Positions 1 to 12,544 of a stretch of DNA of 64,000 nt are shown here, in pieces. The notes under the pieces are model-generated. The model saw nothing but the letters and a program-made list of their open reading frames with translations. It was not told the DNA's origin and did no database searches. The stretch lies in NCBI RefSeq assembly GCF_023856365.1, contig NC_064533.1, forward strand, positions 32,102,118 through 32,166,117, read 5' to 3'. Origin of the DNA: Brienomyrus brachyistius. Taxonomy: Eukaryota; Chordata; Actinopteri; Osteoglossiformes; Mormyridae. Within the stretch, counting starts at the first letter, position 1. Every line of letters begins with the position of its first letter. A program made the translations under genes and the position numbers.

Positions 1-379
1 TATTGCATATGATCTGTCTTTTTGTGACTGCTTGACATCTGGACTACATCAAGTCCTTCAGCTTTGGGCTTGCACCGTTCATATATGTGGTTAACCACCA
101 GCTGGTCCTTGTACATCTCCGATTCAGCACGGTCAGTGATGAGGGACACAGAGAATCAGGGAACACTTTATATCAAAACCAAAATGCCAATAGATGGTAA
201 TATTATGCAGTGAAAGTAACGTGAATCCCCAGTGCGACTGAGTCAAGCTAATATTGTAGGAATTGTGGTTTTGCAGGGAATTCCACAACCTTCCCATGAA
301 AATGAAGACCGAGTCCCAAGACTTTTTTTTTTTTCACCACCTCTCTGGGAGAGCATCCTGTCCGCACAACAGTGCTGTG

Positions 380-410
<31 letters not shown>

Positions 411-2576
411 TGCGTGGAGGGGTGGCCTAGATGTCTGTTCATAGTAATGCTGAATCAGCAGGAAAGGTTGCACACTTGGCTTACAGGAGCTTTCTGGCTT
501 CTGACTGGATGCTCTGACATGCTTCCCTCCTGTTTTCTTCACTAGTGTGTGTCGGGGAGGGGGGATCGGGGGAGGGGGGGGTGGCACTGTTAGGGTTCTT
601 AGGCAGTCGGCTACATGACTTCCTCCTGCAGCCTTTTGCAGGTCTGGGCATGTAATTTGCCGCATGCCTCAAAAGAAGCAAAAAGTTCTCATCTTAGTTC
701 TTCACGTTGTTAAAGCAGTTTCTCTGACTTGAGGAAACTGTCTATGCTAAGATGCAGCAGACAGTACCTGAAATGCTTAGCTTTAGATTTTCGGATCTGA
801 GTACGTGTTTTATTAAACAGAAGTTATAAGCAGTGACGGGTATTTAATCTAATGTTATACATAATCCACCTTGCAGGTGAGGAAATGATAACTGTGATAT
901 AGCAGTGTGACAAAATGCAAATGGCAGACGTCCACTGGCACGAAGCAGAAGGAGGCTTTGCTTTTCAAACCTTCACTACACCACGTCACCAAGCAGACTA
1001 GTAGTGAGTTTAGCAGATGTTTCTTAAGGCCAGATCATGCTGCAGGGGGGGGGGGGTGCGCAAACCGTCACCTTCTTCCATTTTTCCCACAAGTTCGTCG
1101 GGGTCGTCGTGACTCGGAGAGCTCTCCCCGGTGTGGGCTGCGGCTATTTATAGTCAGACAATCTCCGAATTGCTGCCATCGTGACTCAGTTTTATATTTC
1201 ATGGAAATGGGATCTTTGGAAGTAACATCTGTGGTCTTGTGTATTTTCAGTTCTTCAGTACTTTTGCAGCAGTTCTTGCACTTTGGGGCAGTGTGGGCAG
1301 GGATAGTTCGGCAAGTCCACGCTGAATCAGACTTCCCCTTTCTACGAGCCCGCAGACACATGTCTAAAAAAGACTGCCAAGATTAACACCCCGTCCTTAA
1401 TTGTGCTGATCGCTTCTAATTTAACATGAATCATGGAAACTTGTGCCTGTGAGTACTGGCTGTTTTGTGATGGGGGAAAAAATCCTGGTAACTTTTAGAT
1501 GATCTATTGTGGGATTATTGACATGCTGCCAAAACATGTAAAAAGTCCTGCCACTTGGACACCGGCTAGAGTGGGCTTATGAGAAATGCTGATCGGTTCT
1601 GATAATGTGAATGTGGATGGCGCTCAGGCATTGTGCTCCTTTGGGGGGGAGCTGAGGTAGGCTGAGATCGTCCCAGTCATGGTTGCTGTTACCCATCAAA
1701 GCCTGGTTCCTGTGCCAAAATAAAGTTGGTTCCCAGAATGCCGTTGAGAGAAATTAAATTAAACTGATAATTCCCTGCTATGAACAGGAATGCGATATAA
1801 GATGATTTGGTATGACACTAATTGACACTATTATATGTACCATAAGCATTTTCTCATGGTTTATCTTGGTCAGTCGGCCTAATAGTATGTGAAAATGCGT
1901 ATAAACATTCTGTTTTTATGTATTGATTGTTCTATTTTTAAATAATAACCGTTTAATTCTGCTGAAACGCACTTGGGTAGTTGTCTGGTTGGCTTGCTGA
2001 GATTTTTTTATTTATTTTACTGGCCTGCGTTGTCATTAAAATTGGAAAGGGGGGTAGATGAGGATTTAGGGAACTTCAATATAAAATCTCAAATACAGTT
2101 GCTATGTCTGTACCTGCATGCAAAAAAATGAACCTCTCCACAAAATAACATTGTCTGTCGTAGTTTTCATTGGACATAAATATCTCCTGCCAAAACGGTG
2201 AAGGTAGTATTTGACCTTCCGAAGAAAATATCTCAAGAGCAAATCTCCAAAACTCACCCAGCTCACGAGATACACTTTTAAGACAATTTTTATGGACTTG
2301 GTGAGTTTGGGGAAATTTTCTGAAAGGTCTTCGTTGGATTGCATGAGGGCTGAGTGAGTTTTGGTTTCCCAGTATTGTAACATATGATGAGGAAGCCTGA
2401 CTTTAGGTCATTGACTGTCTCGTCTGAAAAGCAACAAAAATTTGTGGAAAATTTGCTCTTCCATTGTCCCAGCCTGCTCTGAAGGAAACGGTTGAACTGT
2501 TTCTAAGTAGTCTGCTGTATACTTTACCTCAAACGCATGTTTTACTGGGTCTTTCTCCCCTTCCCTCTGCCGAAAG
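1..2576 (+). other. Presumed intron 1 of wasl
   Basis: No exon is recognisable here. The proline-rich start and first WH1 segment of N-WASP, which human WASL carries on exon 1, were looked for and not seen, so exon 1 probably lies upstream of the window. The stretch holds a (TG)n microsatellite at about 379-414 and a short poly-G run near 1046. The open frames in it show no family resemblance and overlap on both strands, so they are taken as chance. Confidence 0.6.
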
Positions 2577-5313
2577 AGTTTGTGTTCAGCCGTGGTCCAG
2601 GTCTTTGTCGCCGAGAGGGGCTCCATGTGGGTGAAAAGGTGCTGTGGTGTGGCGTGCCTGGTGAAGGACAACCCTCAGAGATCCTACTTCATCAGAGTCC
2701 TCGACATCAAGGTGACACTGCGCTGACAGGGGGAATGCCCGTTGGCCGTGGGGTGGGGTTGACTCTTTAAAAATGGCCCTATTCAGCATTAACAGCCTAC
2801 TTTGACTAGAATTATAATTAGTTGCCTGGTGAAGTGGTGGTACGTGAGCAGGAGGACAAGGATGCAGGTGATTGAGCTCCGCTGGACTACTTGAGTTGGG
2901 CACTAGGAGGTGGGGGGATAGTTCTGTTCGTGGGAAGCTAGAATTGTGAGGGAGAGAATGTGATCCTCCAATCTCCTGCTGTCTTACATTGCCTGGTACC
3001 TTACCTTTCAGTACCACATGGGTACCGGTAGCTTACCACTCTTTTTCTCCTTGTCATTCCAGGAAGGAAAACTGATGTTTGAACAAGAACTCTACAACAG
3101 CTTTTCAATAAGCTGTTCAAGGTCATACTTCATTTCGTTTGCCGGAGATGTAAGTGTCGTCAGATCTTTGTCGTCGTTTTCTTTTCTTTCTTTTCCTGGG
3201 ATACAGTAAATCTTTATAGATCAGAATTGTTCACTATAGGCTTCTATGCAGTTGCTGTTTTTGGTTTCACCAGGGAAAATCCTTTTTTTTTTGTTTTTTT
3301 TTTTTTTTTTTAAATGGATACCCCCTTGTTTACTAAAGGAATTTACACAAAACCTCTGAGCAGTACAATCACTTTTCTTTGTCGTGTTGGTTCCCAGCTA
3401 ATGTTGTTGTTGTTCTCCATTTCCTGGTAAGAATATGGCCATCCAGTGAGAGGGTTAGGGAACAGATACTCGATGGGGTAGGAATGAGCCATATTCAGAC
3501 TGTATAGAGAAAATAACAACCAGTGTTAACCACATAAACTAGCTGGTGGCATTTGGAAATGCAGGTTACATCCCCTAGTAACATAATTATGTTTTCTAAC
3601 CGCATTTGTTAGTCATTCAGAGTGGTTTAATGATCCTCTGTGTGTTTTAGCGCATGCGCATGCCCGCGTGTACACACACACACACATGCACATAAGCAGA
3701 GGTTTGTTCACACCTGTGCTTCGCTTTCTTCATGCATCGACCTGCCTCCTTAGCTAAAGGTGTTGTTATTATTGATCTATCAGCCCCTGGGAAGGAGGCC
3801 ATACCTGCTCGTTAACACTCAAGGGTGTCCAATTAAAAATGCTCCATGTTTGTGAAAGGGGACTGACCCACCTCCCTGTGATTCTCCGCAGACCTGCCAG
3901 GTGGGCCTGAACTTTGCCAGCGAGGAGGAGGCCAAGCGATTCCGGGGGGCGACCAGCGACCTGCTTAGCAGACGGCAGAGGAAGACTGGTGAACAAACCC
4001 CTCGGCTTATACTCTGGCTCTGCCTCTTCGGCTCTTTCCTCGGGCTTAGCTAACAAGCGCCGTCTGTCTTTCCGCCTCCTGCTGCTCCTTCAAGCAGGTC
4101 TCAAAGGGCTCGTACTGCGCCCAGTGCCATGGCCCGATTTCACGCTTAGCTAACCGTCGCCTGACTGAGGTCGTGTGAGTGTGCTGGGGCAGAGTGAGTG
4201 CTGTTTCTCTGCGTTGGGCGCCTGCTGTGGGCTGCAAGCCTCTACTTGGTCTGATTCTCCCCTCACATCTTACCTAAAACACAGCCTCTACACAACCTGT
4301 GTCCTTTTCCCTTCTGCTCAACTCACATTCACTGCAGTGCACCACCTAGCTATACCTTTTTTTTTTGTGTTAATTACTTTAATTTTTGTTTTACAGAAAA
4401 AAGACGTGACCCTCCAAATGGTAGGTTATCTGATTATGTAAGTTTGCTGACATAAGTTTGTAAAAATTTAAAAAGAATAAATTCTGCTGCTTGGCAGTCA
4501 CTTTTAGCTGTCAAATTTGGCTATTTTTTTCCTACAGTTGGTAATTAGGTTTTGAACGACCCTATTCATATGTCCTATTTTCCTAAAACACTCCATATAA
4601 CTTGCTCAATTCAGTCCCAAAATATAACCCCCCAAACTACCATTAACACAATCATAAAACTTTCAGTACCAACATCTACCTTAACAAGTTCAACTTATGT
4701 CCACCTAATATGAGTATTTAGAGACCCTGTGTGTGTGTCAGTAATGAGCTAATCACAACTCAGATTTTCATCTCAAAACTGATACTGTTCTCGTGGATTT
4801 TTTTTAATGGAAGGTGACGTCTAAGATAAAATCCCAGTTCCCCTGGAGTGTTCATTACTTCAAGCCCAATCTAATTCTGGAAAGTCCAGTGTTCTCTGAG
4901 TGGGAAACCCTGGTGGGCGTGGCTTTTTCTGCTGCACTGGTTTCTCTTTGAAGCTGGTTTTCACCAGCGTAGATTTGTTGGTGCTCACACTTCCAGGAGC
5001 TGTGTGATGATGATCCACTGGTGTGACTGGGCCTGTTTTTCATCTCGTCGCGGGTTTCTAAGCGTGTAGTAGGTTCCTGCCCAGAGACGCCGAAGCTGAT
5101 GTCGGTGGCGTCGTTCTAACTGAGACCATCAGCATTTGGGTGTCCCAGCATCAGAACTGGCATGTTTAGAGGCAGAGAGTGTGACTTATGGGTCCCTGTA
5201 TGGTCTGACACAGAGAAGATCTCTGCTGGCCTTTAGGCTGAAGTGGTCTGCGGGCAAAGAGAACTGAGATTTGCTTGGCCGGCAGTGACAGACTGAGGGT
5301 ATGTTTCTTGCTT

Positions 5314-5380
<67 letters not shown>

Positions 5381-8300
5381 GTCTGTGTCTGTGTGTGTGT
5401 GTAGGTTAGTTCCTTGTGTTTAGGGCCGGCTCACGCAGTCAGTGCTGTGATGGTGGAGATTCGACTTCAGTGGGGTTTTTGTGGCTTAGTGGATGTTTGT
5501 AGCGAAGCGTTGGACAGGATCAGTAAGGAGGTGAAAAGGAATGGCAGTGAGGAGCCTGTGTTCTCCTCTACTGCGCTCAATGGAAGTGATGCTTGGTTTG
5601 GACTCCCTGCTGAGGGTCTTCTGTGCCTCCTCTTGGCTCTGTCTGAGGAGGGCAAACCCAGCGGCTGTCTGGCGGCCCTCCAGTGCCCGGGCCTGCCTGA
5701 GGACGGTCTGGACGCAGGGCCCAATCCAGGCCCGTGCTGCTCCACAGTGGTTGCACCTCCTTCCTGCTGGGAGGGGACCTGTTTGGTATTGGGACAGGCA
5801 GCCTTCTTGATGACGAGCACAGAATCTACGTGAGTGATTCTGGCATGAACAGCTTGTGGGCCCCAAATGTGGACAGGGCAGGTGCTGGGTGTCGTGTGAC
5901 GGTCTGCTGGAACATGTAACGTTGAACTGAGGGTCTGTTTTCTATGAGTTTGTGTAGTCTTCAGCTACTGGCATTTTTAGTAATGTCCACCTGGTTTAAA
6001 CAATAATTTTAAACTCTAAACAAGGCTAAGTTACTTATCTAAGGCTAAGATACTTACCTGGCAGGGGAGATACCATGATCACGAAGGTGGTTCACCCAGG
6101 GTGAGGCATAGCCATTGTACTGCGGCTGTGCTGACCCCTGCGAATTCCCCAAATGTGGGAATCTCGACTGCATAATTTCTGGTAGTGGGGGACTGCGTTC
6201 GCGCTCTCCCCTGTATTTTTTTGGGGCAGCATGTGGCTTAGTGGGCTAAGCCTGTGTCCTTGTAATCAGAAGGTTGCAGGGTCGAACCCAGCCTCAGCAC
6301 GTCTGCGGGTCCTTGAGCAAGACCCTTAACCCCCAGCTCCCTGGGCGCCGCTACAGGTGGCAGCCCTTCGCGGTCAAACACAAAAAGCAAGTTGAGGGAG
6401 GCGTAAAGATAATTTCCCTACAGGGGATCAATAAAGTATCAATTATTAAATAGAGGTGCACCGGTATCAGCACCGATCCATAAGTATTTAACTGATCGGG
6501 TATCAGCCCTATGCGACTAATTCACATCCAGTACTTACTCGCTTAGTTTTTGGCATTGTGTGTAAACTTGAATTTACTAGTTTAATAACTAATAATATGT
6601 AAACTATAAATTTGTGTGTATACATATATATTACAGTAAAAAGAGCTCTTGTATCGGAATCAAATTGGAGCTGGAAAAAATGTGGCTCAGCCCATCCATA
6701 GTGTTAAAGGTTTCAGGCAAGTCACAGGACAAGTTGTGGTCCCAGGGCCACAGGTACCACTACCAGCTTATGTTTGAAGATGGAGTGAAATGTAAATATG
6801 CAGTTCTACTTCATTTACCTTTGCCTTGTGTAAGGTGGTGATTCTGAAAGTTTGCTTAAATCCTCAAGTTGTTACAGCAGTGTTTCTCTACCTGGTTCTC
6901 AGGGACCTCCAGACGGTCTAGGTGGGAGCAAAAACACAGACTGTCTGCGGGTTCCTGAGGACTGGGTTGAGAAACACTGCTCCAAAGCACCTTGAAGTAG
7001 GGAGCTGGGGGAGAGCAAAAATGTGGGCTGTTTGGCAGGCAGCTGGAATGGAGCAAAAACGTGGAACTCCTGGGGGTTCCCAAGGACAGGGTTGAAGAGA
7101 CATTGCTTTAGAGAAGATTAGGAACTTTTAATACTGCTAGCACTTTTTTCTGGAACCAGAACCATCTCCATATTTCTGCATAAGACAACTCGATTACTTT
7201 TGTTAATATAACCGGTCCCAGTGTAACTTGCCAGTGCTTATTAGCAGGATAACGTTACATCATATTCTGTGGAAAATGAAAGATCGATCTGCTCTCCGGA
7301 TTTAATAACAATTATGAACATTTCGTGGGTCTTATAAGTAAAATATAAATAAAAGGCTGCGTGTTGTGATTCCGCCAATAAGTAACAAATAACCAACAAA
7401 ACAACTTATCCTACATTTTTGGCATGGCGCTGTAGTTTTGTATGAAATTTGTGTTTGTAGTGTAACCTACAAAATGTTTCGTCTCCCATGCATATTTAGC
7501 ATAAAGATCAAAATTCCTGTTGTGTGGTGTGAAAGCAGCACATGAAAGTGGCCAGGAGCTACAGAAGTTCCAGGTGGAGACGGCCCGGGGACTTGTAAAC
7601 CAGGACCAGGTTCTGGAACTTAAGCGTGAAAGCACTTATCGTGTTCATTGCATCTCCGGTACCAACTGAGGCAGGTCCTCGACCATAAGGCTCATGAGTC
7701 CTTCTCTTCTGCCCGTTCCTCAGGGCCTGCCCTGCCCATGGCCACAGTGGACATAAAGAACCCAGAGATCAACAACATGCGGTTTCAAAACAGTGTACCT
7801 GTCAACAACATGGTTCACAGCAGCCTGAACAAGAAGAAGGCAAAAGGCAAGCGCAAGAAGCTGACCAAAGCTGACATCGGGACCCCAAGCAACTTCCAGT
7901 GAGTTCTGTGCTGCCCTTCCTATGAGGGGGGGGCTCGTAATTTGTCTTATGAGCTCTTAAAAACATTGCCGCCATTGTGAGACACTGCAGACTGATTTAA
8001 AATGGAGTTATACTGGAGTTTTCATGGTAGCAAAGCAGCCAGGTGTGCTCCTGTATCTTCACGAGTTAACGATGTTTATATGCATCCCGTGTTCCTGTGC
8101 GTTTCCATGACGGGTAAGAGTTTGTGTCTGAGCGACCGGCTGATCCAGCTGAGTGGGTTATTTTTCTAACATTCTGCCCCACGACACTCTGTCTTGCTGG
8201 TACATTCATTGCTCAGGTATCTTTTCTCGTGTCCTGTCACAGGCACATCGGACATGTTGGGTGGGATCCGAACACGGGTTTTGACGTGAGTACAGTTCCT

Positions 8301-11300
8301 CCCTGTCTGCCAGTATTGGCGCATTCATGTTGGCACTGATTGGGGAAGATGAATCACCAGATAAGTTTGCCCTCTGGTTTACAGCTGATGAGTCTCTCGC
8401 AGAACCTGAATGAATTTATTTTTAAGATAATCTGTATGTGATAGGAATGTCTGAGTTTTTTCCCAGATTTGACAATTTTGAAACCTCTAGTCAAGATCAA
8501 GTTTAATTCTCAGATTTTTTTCATAACTGTCGGTATGCACATTGTCTGCTGTGTCACAAATAACGCATTACAGTTCATGGGATGGAAAAAAATGTACCTC
8601 CATGGTACCAGAACAGGTTCTGTATATCGGTAATTGAAATGCCCAGTTAATCTTATCCTAGGTTTGGTGCCCATTGTGACCCCTAGCAGTCTCAGGCTGG
8701 GAGATGAACGCTCGCCCTCTTTTGGGCGTCAGCCCTCCTCTTGGCTTGGCTCCCCGAACTTTTGAGCAATGTAACACACAAACAAAAGGGGGCTGTTCAC
8801 TCGGTGCCCCCTCACTCCCACCTCCAATAGACATTGCTGTAGAATGTGGACCCCATTCACAGATACATGAGCCAGTTTGTACAATCTAAGCTTTATCACC
8901 ATGGGATTCAAACCCAGTTCCTTCTTTTGCCAACCCCATAAGTCACAAAATGAATTCGCCCAAGTTTTCATTTGTCTGTTTGGGGGGGAAAAAAACCTGA
9001 TCACTATTTATAATTTGCCATGCGACCATGCACTTCTCGGCACACAGTACTGTTAATATGCGTTTTCTGATTTCCTTGGATTTCCACCAGGTGGCAGAGT
9101 TCAGAAAATGCCTGTTGTGCAAAAAAAAATTAGATGCTCATGTACTGGTTAAGGAGACAAGCAGCACATCTGCTTAAATCCCAAAATACTAGGCTTTATA
9201 CCTTCAGTTCAGCTGAGGTGTGAGTCTTCATTCTAAATGTCCTCGGCATGCAGTCAACTGTGAAACACTTGGCATTATTTATAATACCTCTGGTTTATCA
9301 CCCGCCTCATCCAGCTGAATAATCTGGACCCAGAGCTGAAGAACCTATTCGACATGTGTGGTATCTCCGAGGCCCAGCTGAAGGACAAAGAGACGTCCAA
9401 GGTCATTTATGACTTCATTGAGAAGAAGGGTGGCGTGGAGGCTGTTAAGAATGAGCTCCGGAGACAAGGTTCGTCTGCTTATGCGGTGGTGCCAGATTCC
9501 TGGTCACTTCCCCCGCTGTTGGTTCCTGCTCTTATGGTCTTGTGGACCAGGGTGTTTAGTGTGTTCTGAATAGCCTACAGTGTTGTTATAGTGGCTGGGG
9601 TGTGTGGTCTAACCCTGTGGTCTGTCCCCAGGTCCTCCCAGGTGGAGTGGTAGGTAATGGTCTGTCACACAGCATGGGCTGCTGTGATGCATGTATTCGG
9701 GATCAGGGTGTCCGTGAGACGCTAGTGCTTAGAGTGAACACCCTTACTGTGCTGAGTGTGGCCCCTGTTGGGCTGAGTGTGGCCCCTGTTGGGCTGAGTG
9801 TGGCCCCTGTTGGGCTGAGTGTGGCCCCTGTTTGGTGGCCCAAGGCCGTGTATCTGACTGGAGTGTGATTGGATATGTGTGTTTGCAGTGCATGGTGTGT
9901 CATATTAATATAGAGTATCTTTACTTATGTTAACAGTTCAGAAAAAAAAAAAAAGTGCGTCTGAATCTTTTCTTGAGTGCAGTGCAGTAAACTGAGTTGA
10001 ATTACTTCACTGCTTGGCCTTTTCCTTTGCCTGGTTTTCGTAGAACGAGCACAGTCACCAGTTGTCGTTTTTTTGCTCTTACTATCTCTTTTTTTTTTTT
10101 CCTCCAAAGCCCCCCCACCTCCACCTTCCAGAGGCGGACCACCACCCCCCCCTCCACCTCCTCACAATTCCGGAGCTCCCCCTCCACCTCCTGCCAGGGG
10201 AAGAGGGGCCCCTCCCCCGCCCCCACCGTCTAGAGCCCCCACGGCCGCCCCTCCCCCTCCACCTCCGTTCAGAACTGGGATGGGGGCCCCACCACCACCC
10301 CCGACTAGGGGCCACCTACCACCACCACCTCCACCTTCGCACGTCTCTTTGGCCCCAACAGCCCCTCCACCACCCCCACCCCCACCCTCTTCCTCCCCTG
10401 GGTCCACAGTCTCAGTGGCTCCACCCCCTCCGCCGCCTCCCCCTCCCCCACCAGGTCCCCCTCCACTCCCTGACACAGATACGGGCGATGCGTTGCCATC
10501 GCCCATCGGGGGCAAGTCGGCGCTCCTGGAGCAGATCCGCGAGGGAGCACAGCTTAAGAAGGTGGAGCCAAACAACAAGCTAGTGTCCAGCACGGGCCGA
10601 GACGCCCTCCTGGACCAAATACGGCAGGGCATCCAGCTCAAAACTGTGAGTTATCACTGCCTTCTGTTGCAGGCCAACGACAGGCTTAGTCTCCATGAGA
10701 TTAGGTGCTGCAGAGGTCTATGTGATGGGAGGGAAAGTGGAACATGAGTAAACCATTGTAATGGATCCTGGCTGTGGGGATGCTGTTTTCTAAAGCTGTT
10801 CCTTTGCATTTCTTTGTGACTCAGGTGTCTGATGGGCCAGACTCAGGACCCCCCACCCCAGCACCCTCAACTGGCATTGTGGGGGCGCTCATGGAAGTGA
10901 TGCAGAAAAGAAGCAAAGTCATCCACTCGTCAGGTACGTGTGCGCTAAAAACCTACATACACCTTGTTGTTGAAGCCCTCGGTGCCAGGAAAGCTGGTTT
11001 TCTTACAGTGGACTGAGAATTTAAGAAGAGTGGTTTGTTTAAAGGCAGTTTAGATAAATATCAACAGACTTTAGTGAGGATGGATGGGGCAACTGCTTGG
11101 ATTCTGTAAAGCTTTTTTTAAATGATCATAAATTGGAATGAAAGAATTGGAGAAAAGGGTTAAGGAAAGTCAATACTCGCCGGGACCAGATAATCTGTAA
11201 TCTTTATAATCCCAGTCTGCTTGGTATAGTAATATAGATTCAGCAACCCTGGGAATCCATGATGGTCTGGATTCTTACCCTGTAACCAGCTGTCAGTAGC

Positions 11301-11443
11301 TCTCCTTTTGCAGTTATGTGTACAGCAAAGATCTCACGTATTGGCTTAGAATACCTGTACATTAATTTTTATTTCTCCCAGATGAAGACGATGATGACGA
11401 TGACGAGGAGGACTTCGAGGATGACGACGAATGGGACGATTAG
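2577..11443 (+). CDS. wasl: Neural Wiskott-Aldrich syndrome protein (N-WASP), exons 2-11; 5' end missing
   Basis: N-WASP relays Cdc42 and PIP2 signals to the Arp2/3 complex to start branched actin filaments. Exons: 2577-2711, 3063-3149, 3892-3988, 4397-4420, 7724-7898, 8243-8285, 9315-9468, 10110-10645, 10825-10933, 11382-11443, giving 473 codons plus stop; all phases join without a shift. Visible in order: WH1/EVH1 ([15 protein letters not shown] to the DLLSRRQRK end), a basic stretch ([10 protein letters not shown]), the CRIB/GTPase-binding segment ([19 protein letters not shown]), a regulatory tyrosine in [11 protein letters not shown], a long polyproline region in exon 9, two WH2 motifs ([14 protein letters not shown] and [13 protein letters not shown]), the central helix ([12 protein letters not shown]) and an acidic tail ending DEWDD. 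The exon count fits the 11-exon human gene with exon 1 upstream. The exact start of exon 2 is uncertain by a few bases. The stop is TAG at 11441. Confidence 0.96.
4397..4420 (+). other. wasl: 24-nt micro-exon of wasl (exon 5)
   Basis: A 24-base exon between TTACAG and GTAGGT completes a split Glu codon, encodes KRRDPPN and opens a Gly codon finished at 7724. It matches the KRRDPPNG link between WH1 and the basic region of N-WASP. Too short for any ORF search; identified from reading frame and homology. Confidence 0.9.
5319..5403. repeat. (GT)n microsatellite in wasl intron 5
   Basis: About 85 bases of nearly uninterrupted GT with a few GC and CT interruptions towards the 3' end. Likely length-variable. 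Confidence 0.95.
6050..6213 (+). ncRNA. U1 spliceosomal snRNA-like sequence (variant gene or pseudogene)
   Basis: The 164 bases match U1 snRNA end to end, the same length as human U1, with about 12 differences from the human sequence by eye. The 5' end ATACTTACCTG that pairs with 5' splice sites is intact, as are the stem-loop I loop bound by U1-70K (GATCACGAAGG), the Sm site AATTTCTGG and the 3' hairpin ending CTCCCCTG. Stem II keeps compensatory pairing (AGCC with GGCT). The U1A-binding loop, normally ATTGCAC, reads ATTGTAC. It lies on the sense strand of wasl intron 5. I see no clear proximal sequence element upstream and no 3' box downstream; a SINE follows within about 10 bases. The 5' end is preceded by a partial repeat of itself (aaggctaag plus ttacttatct at 6022-6040). 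It may be a dispersed pseudogene or a variant copy. Confidence 0.85.
6222..6455 (+). repeat. tRNA-derived SINE in wasl intron 5
   Basis: Starts GGGGCAGCATGTGGCTTAG, carries a B-box-like GGTCGAACCC, then the motif CCTTGAGCAAGACCCTTAACC that is common in fish SINEs, and ends near GATCAATAAAGTATCAATTATT. It directly follows the U1-like sequence. Confidence 0.75.
6878..7106. mobile_element. Palindromic MITE-like element (hAT type?)
   Basis: Left end CAGTGTTTCTCTACCTGG and its inverse GGTTGAGAAACACTGCT at about 6981 form a hairpin of about 100 bases. A second related right end (GGTTGAAGAGACATTGCT) lies at 7088-7106, so the element looks composite. No coding capacity. Family assignment is from memory of common fish repeats. 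Confidence 0.6.
9751..9836. repeat. 21-bp tandem repeat in wasl intron 8
   Basis: About four copies of GCTGAGTGTGGCCCCTGTTGG. As 21 is a multiple of three, the array reads open in frame (SVAPVGL repeats), but it lies between wasl exons 8 and 9 and is not coding. Confidence 0.9.
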
Positions 11444-12489
11444 TGTTCTGCCCCAACACCCCGACATAATTCACTAAAATGTTCCTTCTAAATCTTATTC
11501 AAATTATGTAAATGTTCTATCAATTTTGCTGTATATTTTTGTTGCATTTTTGTTTTGTTTTTTTGCTTTTTTATCGATCTGTGCAATACCTCATTTAATC
11601 TGTAAAGGTTTGTCGTGTATCTTCTGTAAGGTTTCTTTTCAATTAACATGTGCAATTTTACATTGGGTCAAATTTTCTTGATTTGTAGATTTTGGATGTT
11701 TTGTTCTTTCCACAGTGAAGGGAGATCAGAGGAACAAACCGACAAATCTTTAATGTTGTAATTGCTAGTTAATGCAAAATAACACTATTTTCATACTGTA
11801 CTTTTCTGTACCTTAAATTTTTCTTATTCAAATTAGTTTAGCTTTATTATTTTCTTAAGAATCAGCTATTGGAATATTTAGCCCCATTGTTTTCTCTGTA
11901 AATTTCCACAGAGTTTTGAGGCTGTTATATTTTTGCACGAACCAGAATCGAAATTCACACAAAGAAAATGGCGCAGGACTGATTATTGTCAGACGTGCTT
12001 AAAAAGTCACCGCGAAAGCGACCAGCCACGGATGGTGTGCATGTGGGTGTATGTTACTCTGGCCAGATGCCTCCTGAGATCAAGTTCCAGTCTTGTTTTC
12101 CTTAGGTCACAGTGTTTATTTTAAGATTGCTCACATACATCTTTTATTCACTTTTTACCGAGGTGTCAGAAGAGGGGAATCAGGTCAGTGTTCATGTAAA
12201 GGGAGAAAAATATATAATTACCGTCATTAATTTAAAAAAAATGTGCAATTTACTGTCATATAGCGTTTATTGCTAAAGGCTACAGTACAATAACAGTAAA
12301 TTAACAGTTTGCAAGATGCTTACAAGAGGCTTGGTTCTCAACTAATTGATGGTGATGCCTGTTACAAGCCCCTTTGTCATAAACCTCTGTAGTGACAAAT
12401 GCTGTTTTTAACAGTGTTGTATGTATGAATTTTACAATCTTGTGCTTTCTCCTGAGGATTGTGCTGCAATAAGAAGCCAGGTTATCAAC

Positions 12490-12544
12490 AATAAACAGTA
12501 TGAAAAGGTTGGAAAAGAAACACTAAATTGTACACTTAAATAAA
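12490..12544 (+). terminator. wasl polyadenylation signals
   Basis: AATAAA occurs at 12490-12495 and again at 12539-12544; the second is followed by T/G-rich sequence fitting a downstream element. This gives a 3' UTR of about 1.1 kb after the stop at 11443. Confidence 0.6.

Noticed and set aside
147..175. Possible wasl exon 1 remnant (AGAGAATCAGGGAACACT)
   Set aside because: Only a faint likeness to the QENE segment; frame and flanks do not fit N-WASP.
5414..5866. Overlapping frames of up to 139 codons on both strands in wasl intron 5
   Set aside because: G/C-rich intron segment without homology; both strands are open over the same stretch.
9602..9903. Open frames with repeated SVAPVGL or LSPTGAT units
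   Set aside because: Produced by the 21-bp tandem repeat in wasl intron 8.
10002..10641. Polyglycine and proline-histidine frames opposite and alongside wasl exon 9
   Set aside because: Shadows of the polyproline region of N-WASP in other frames.
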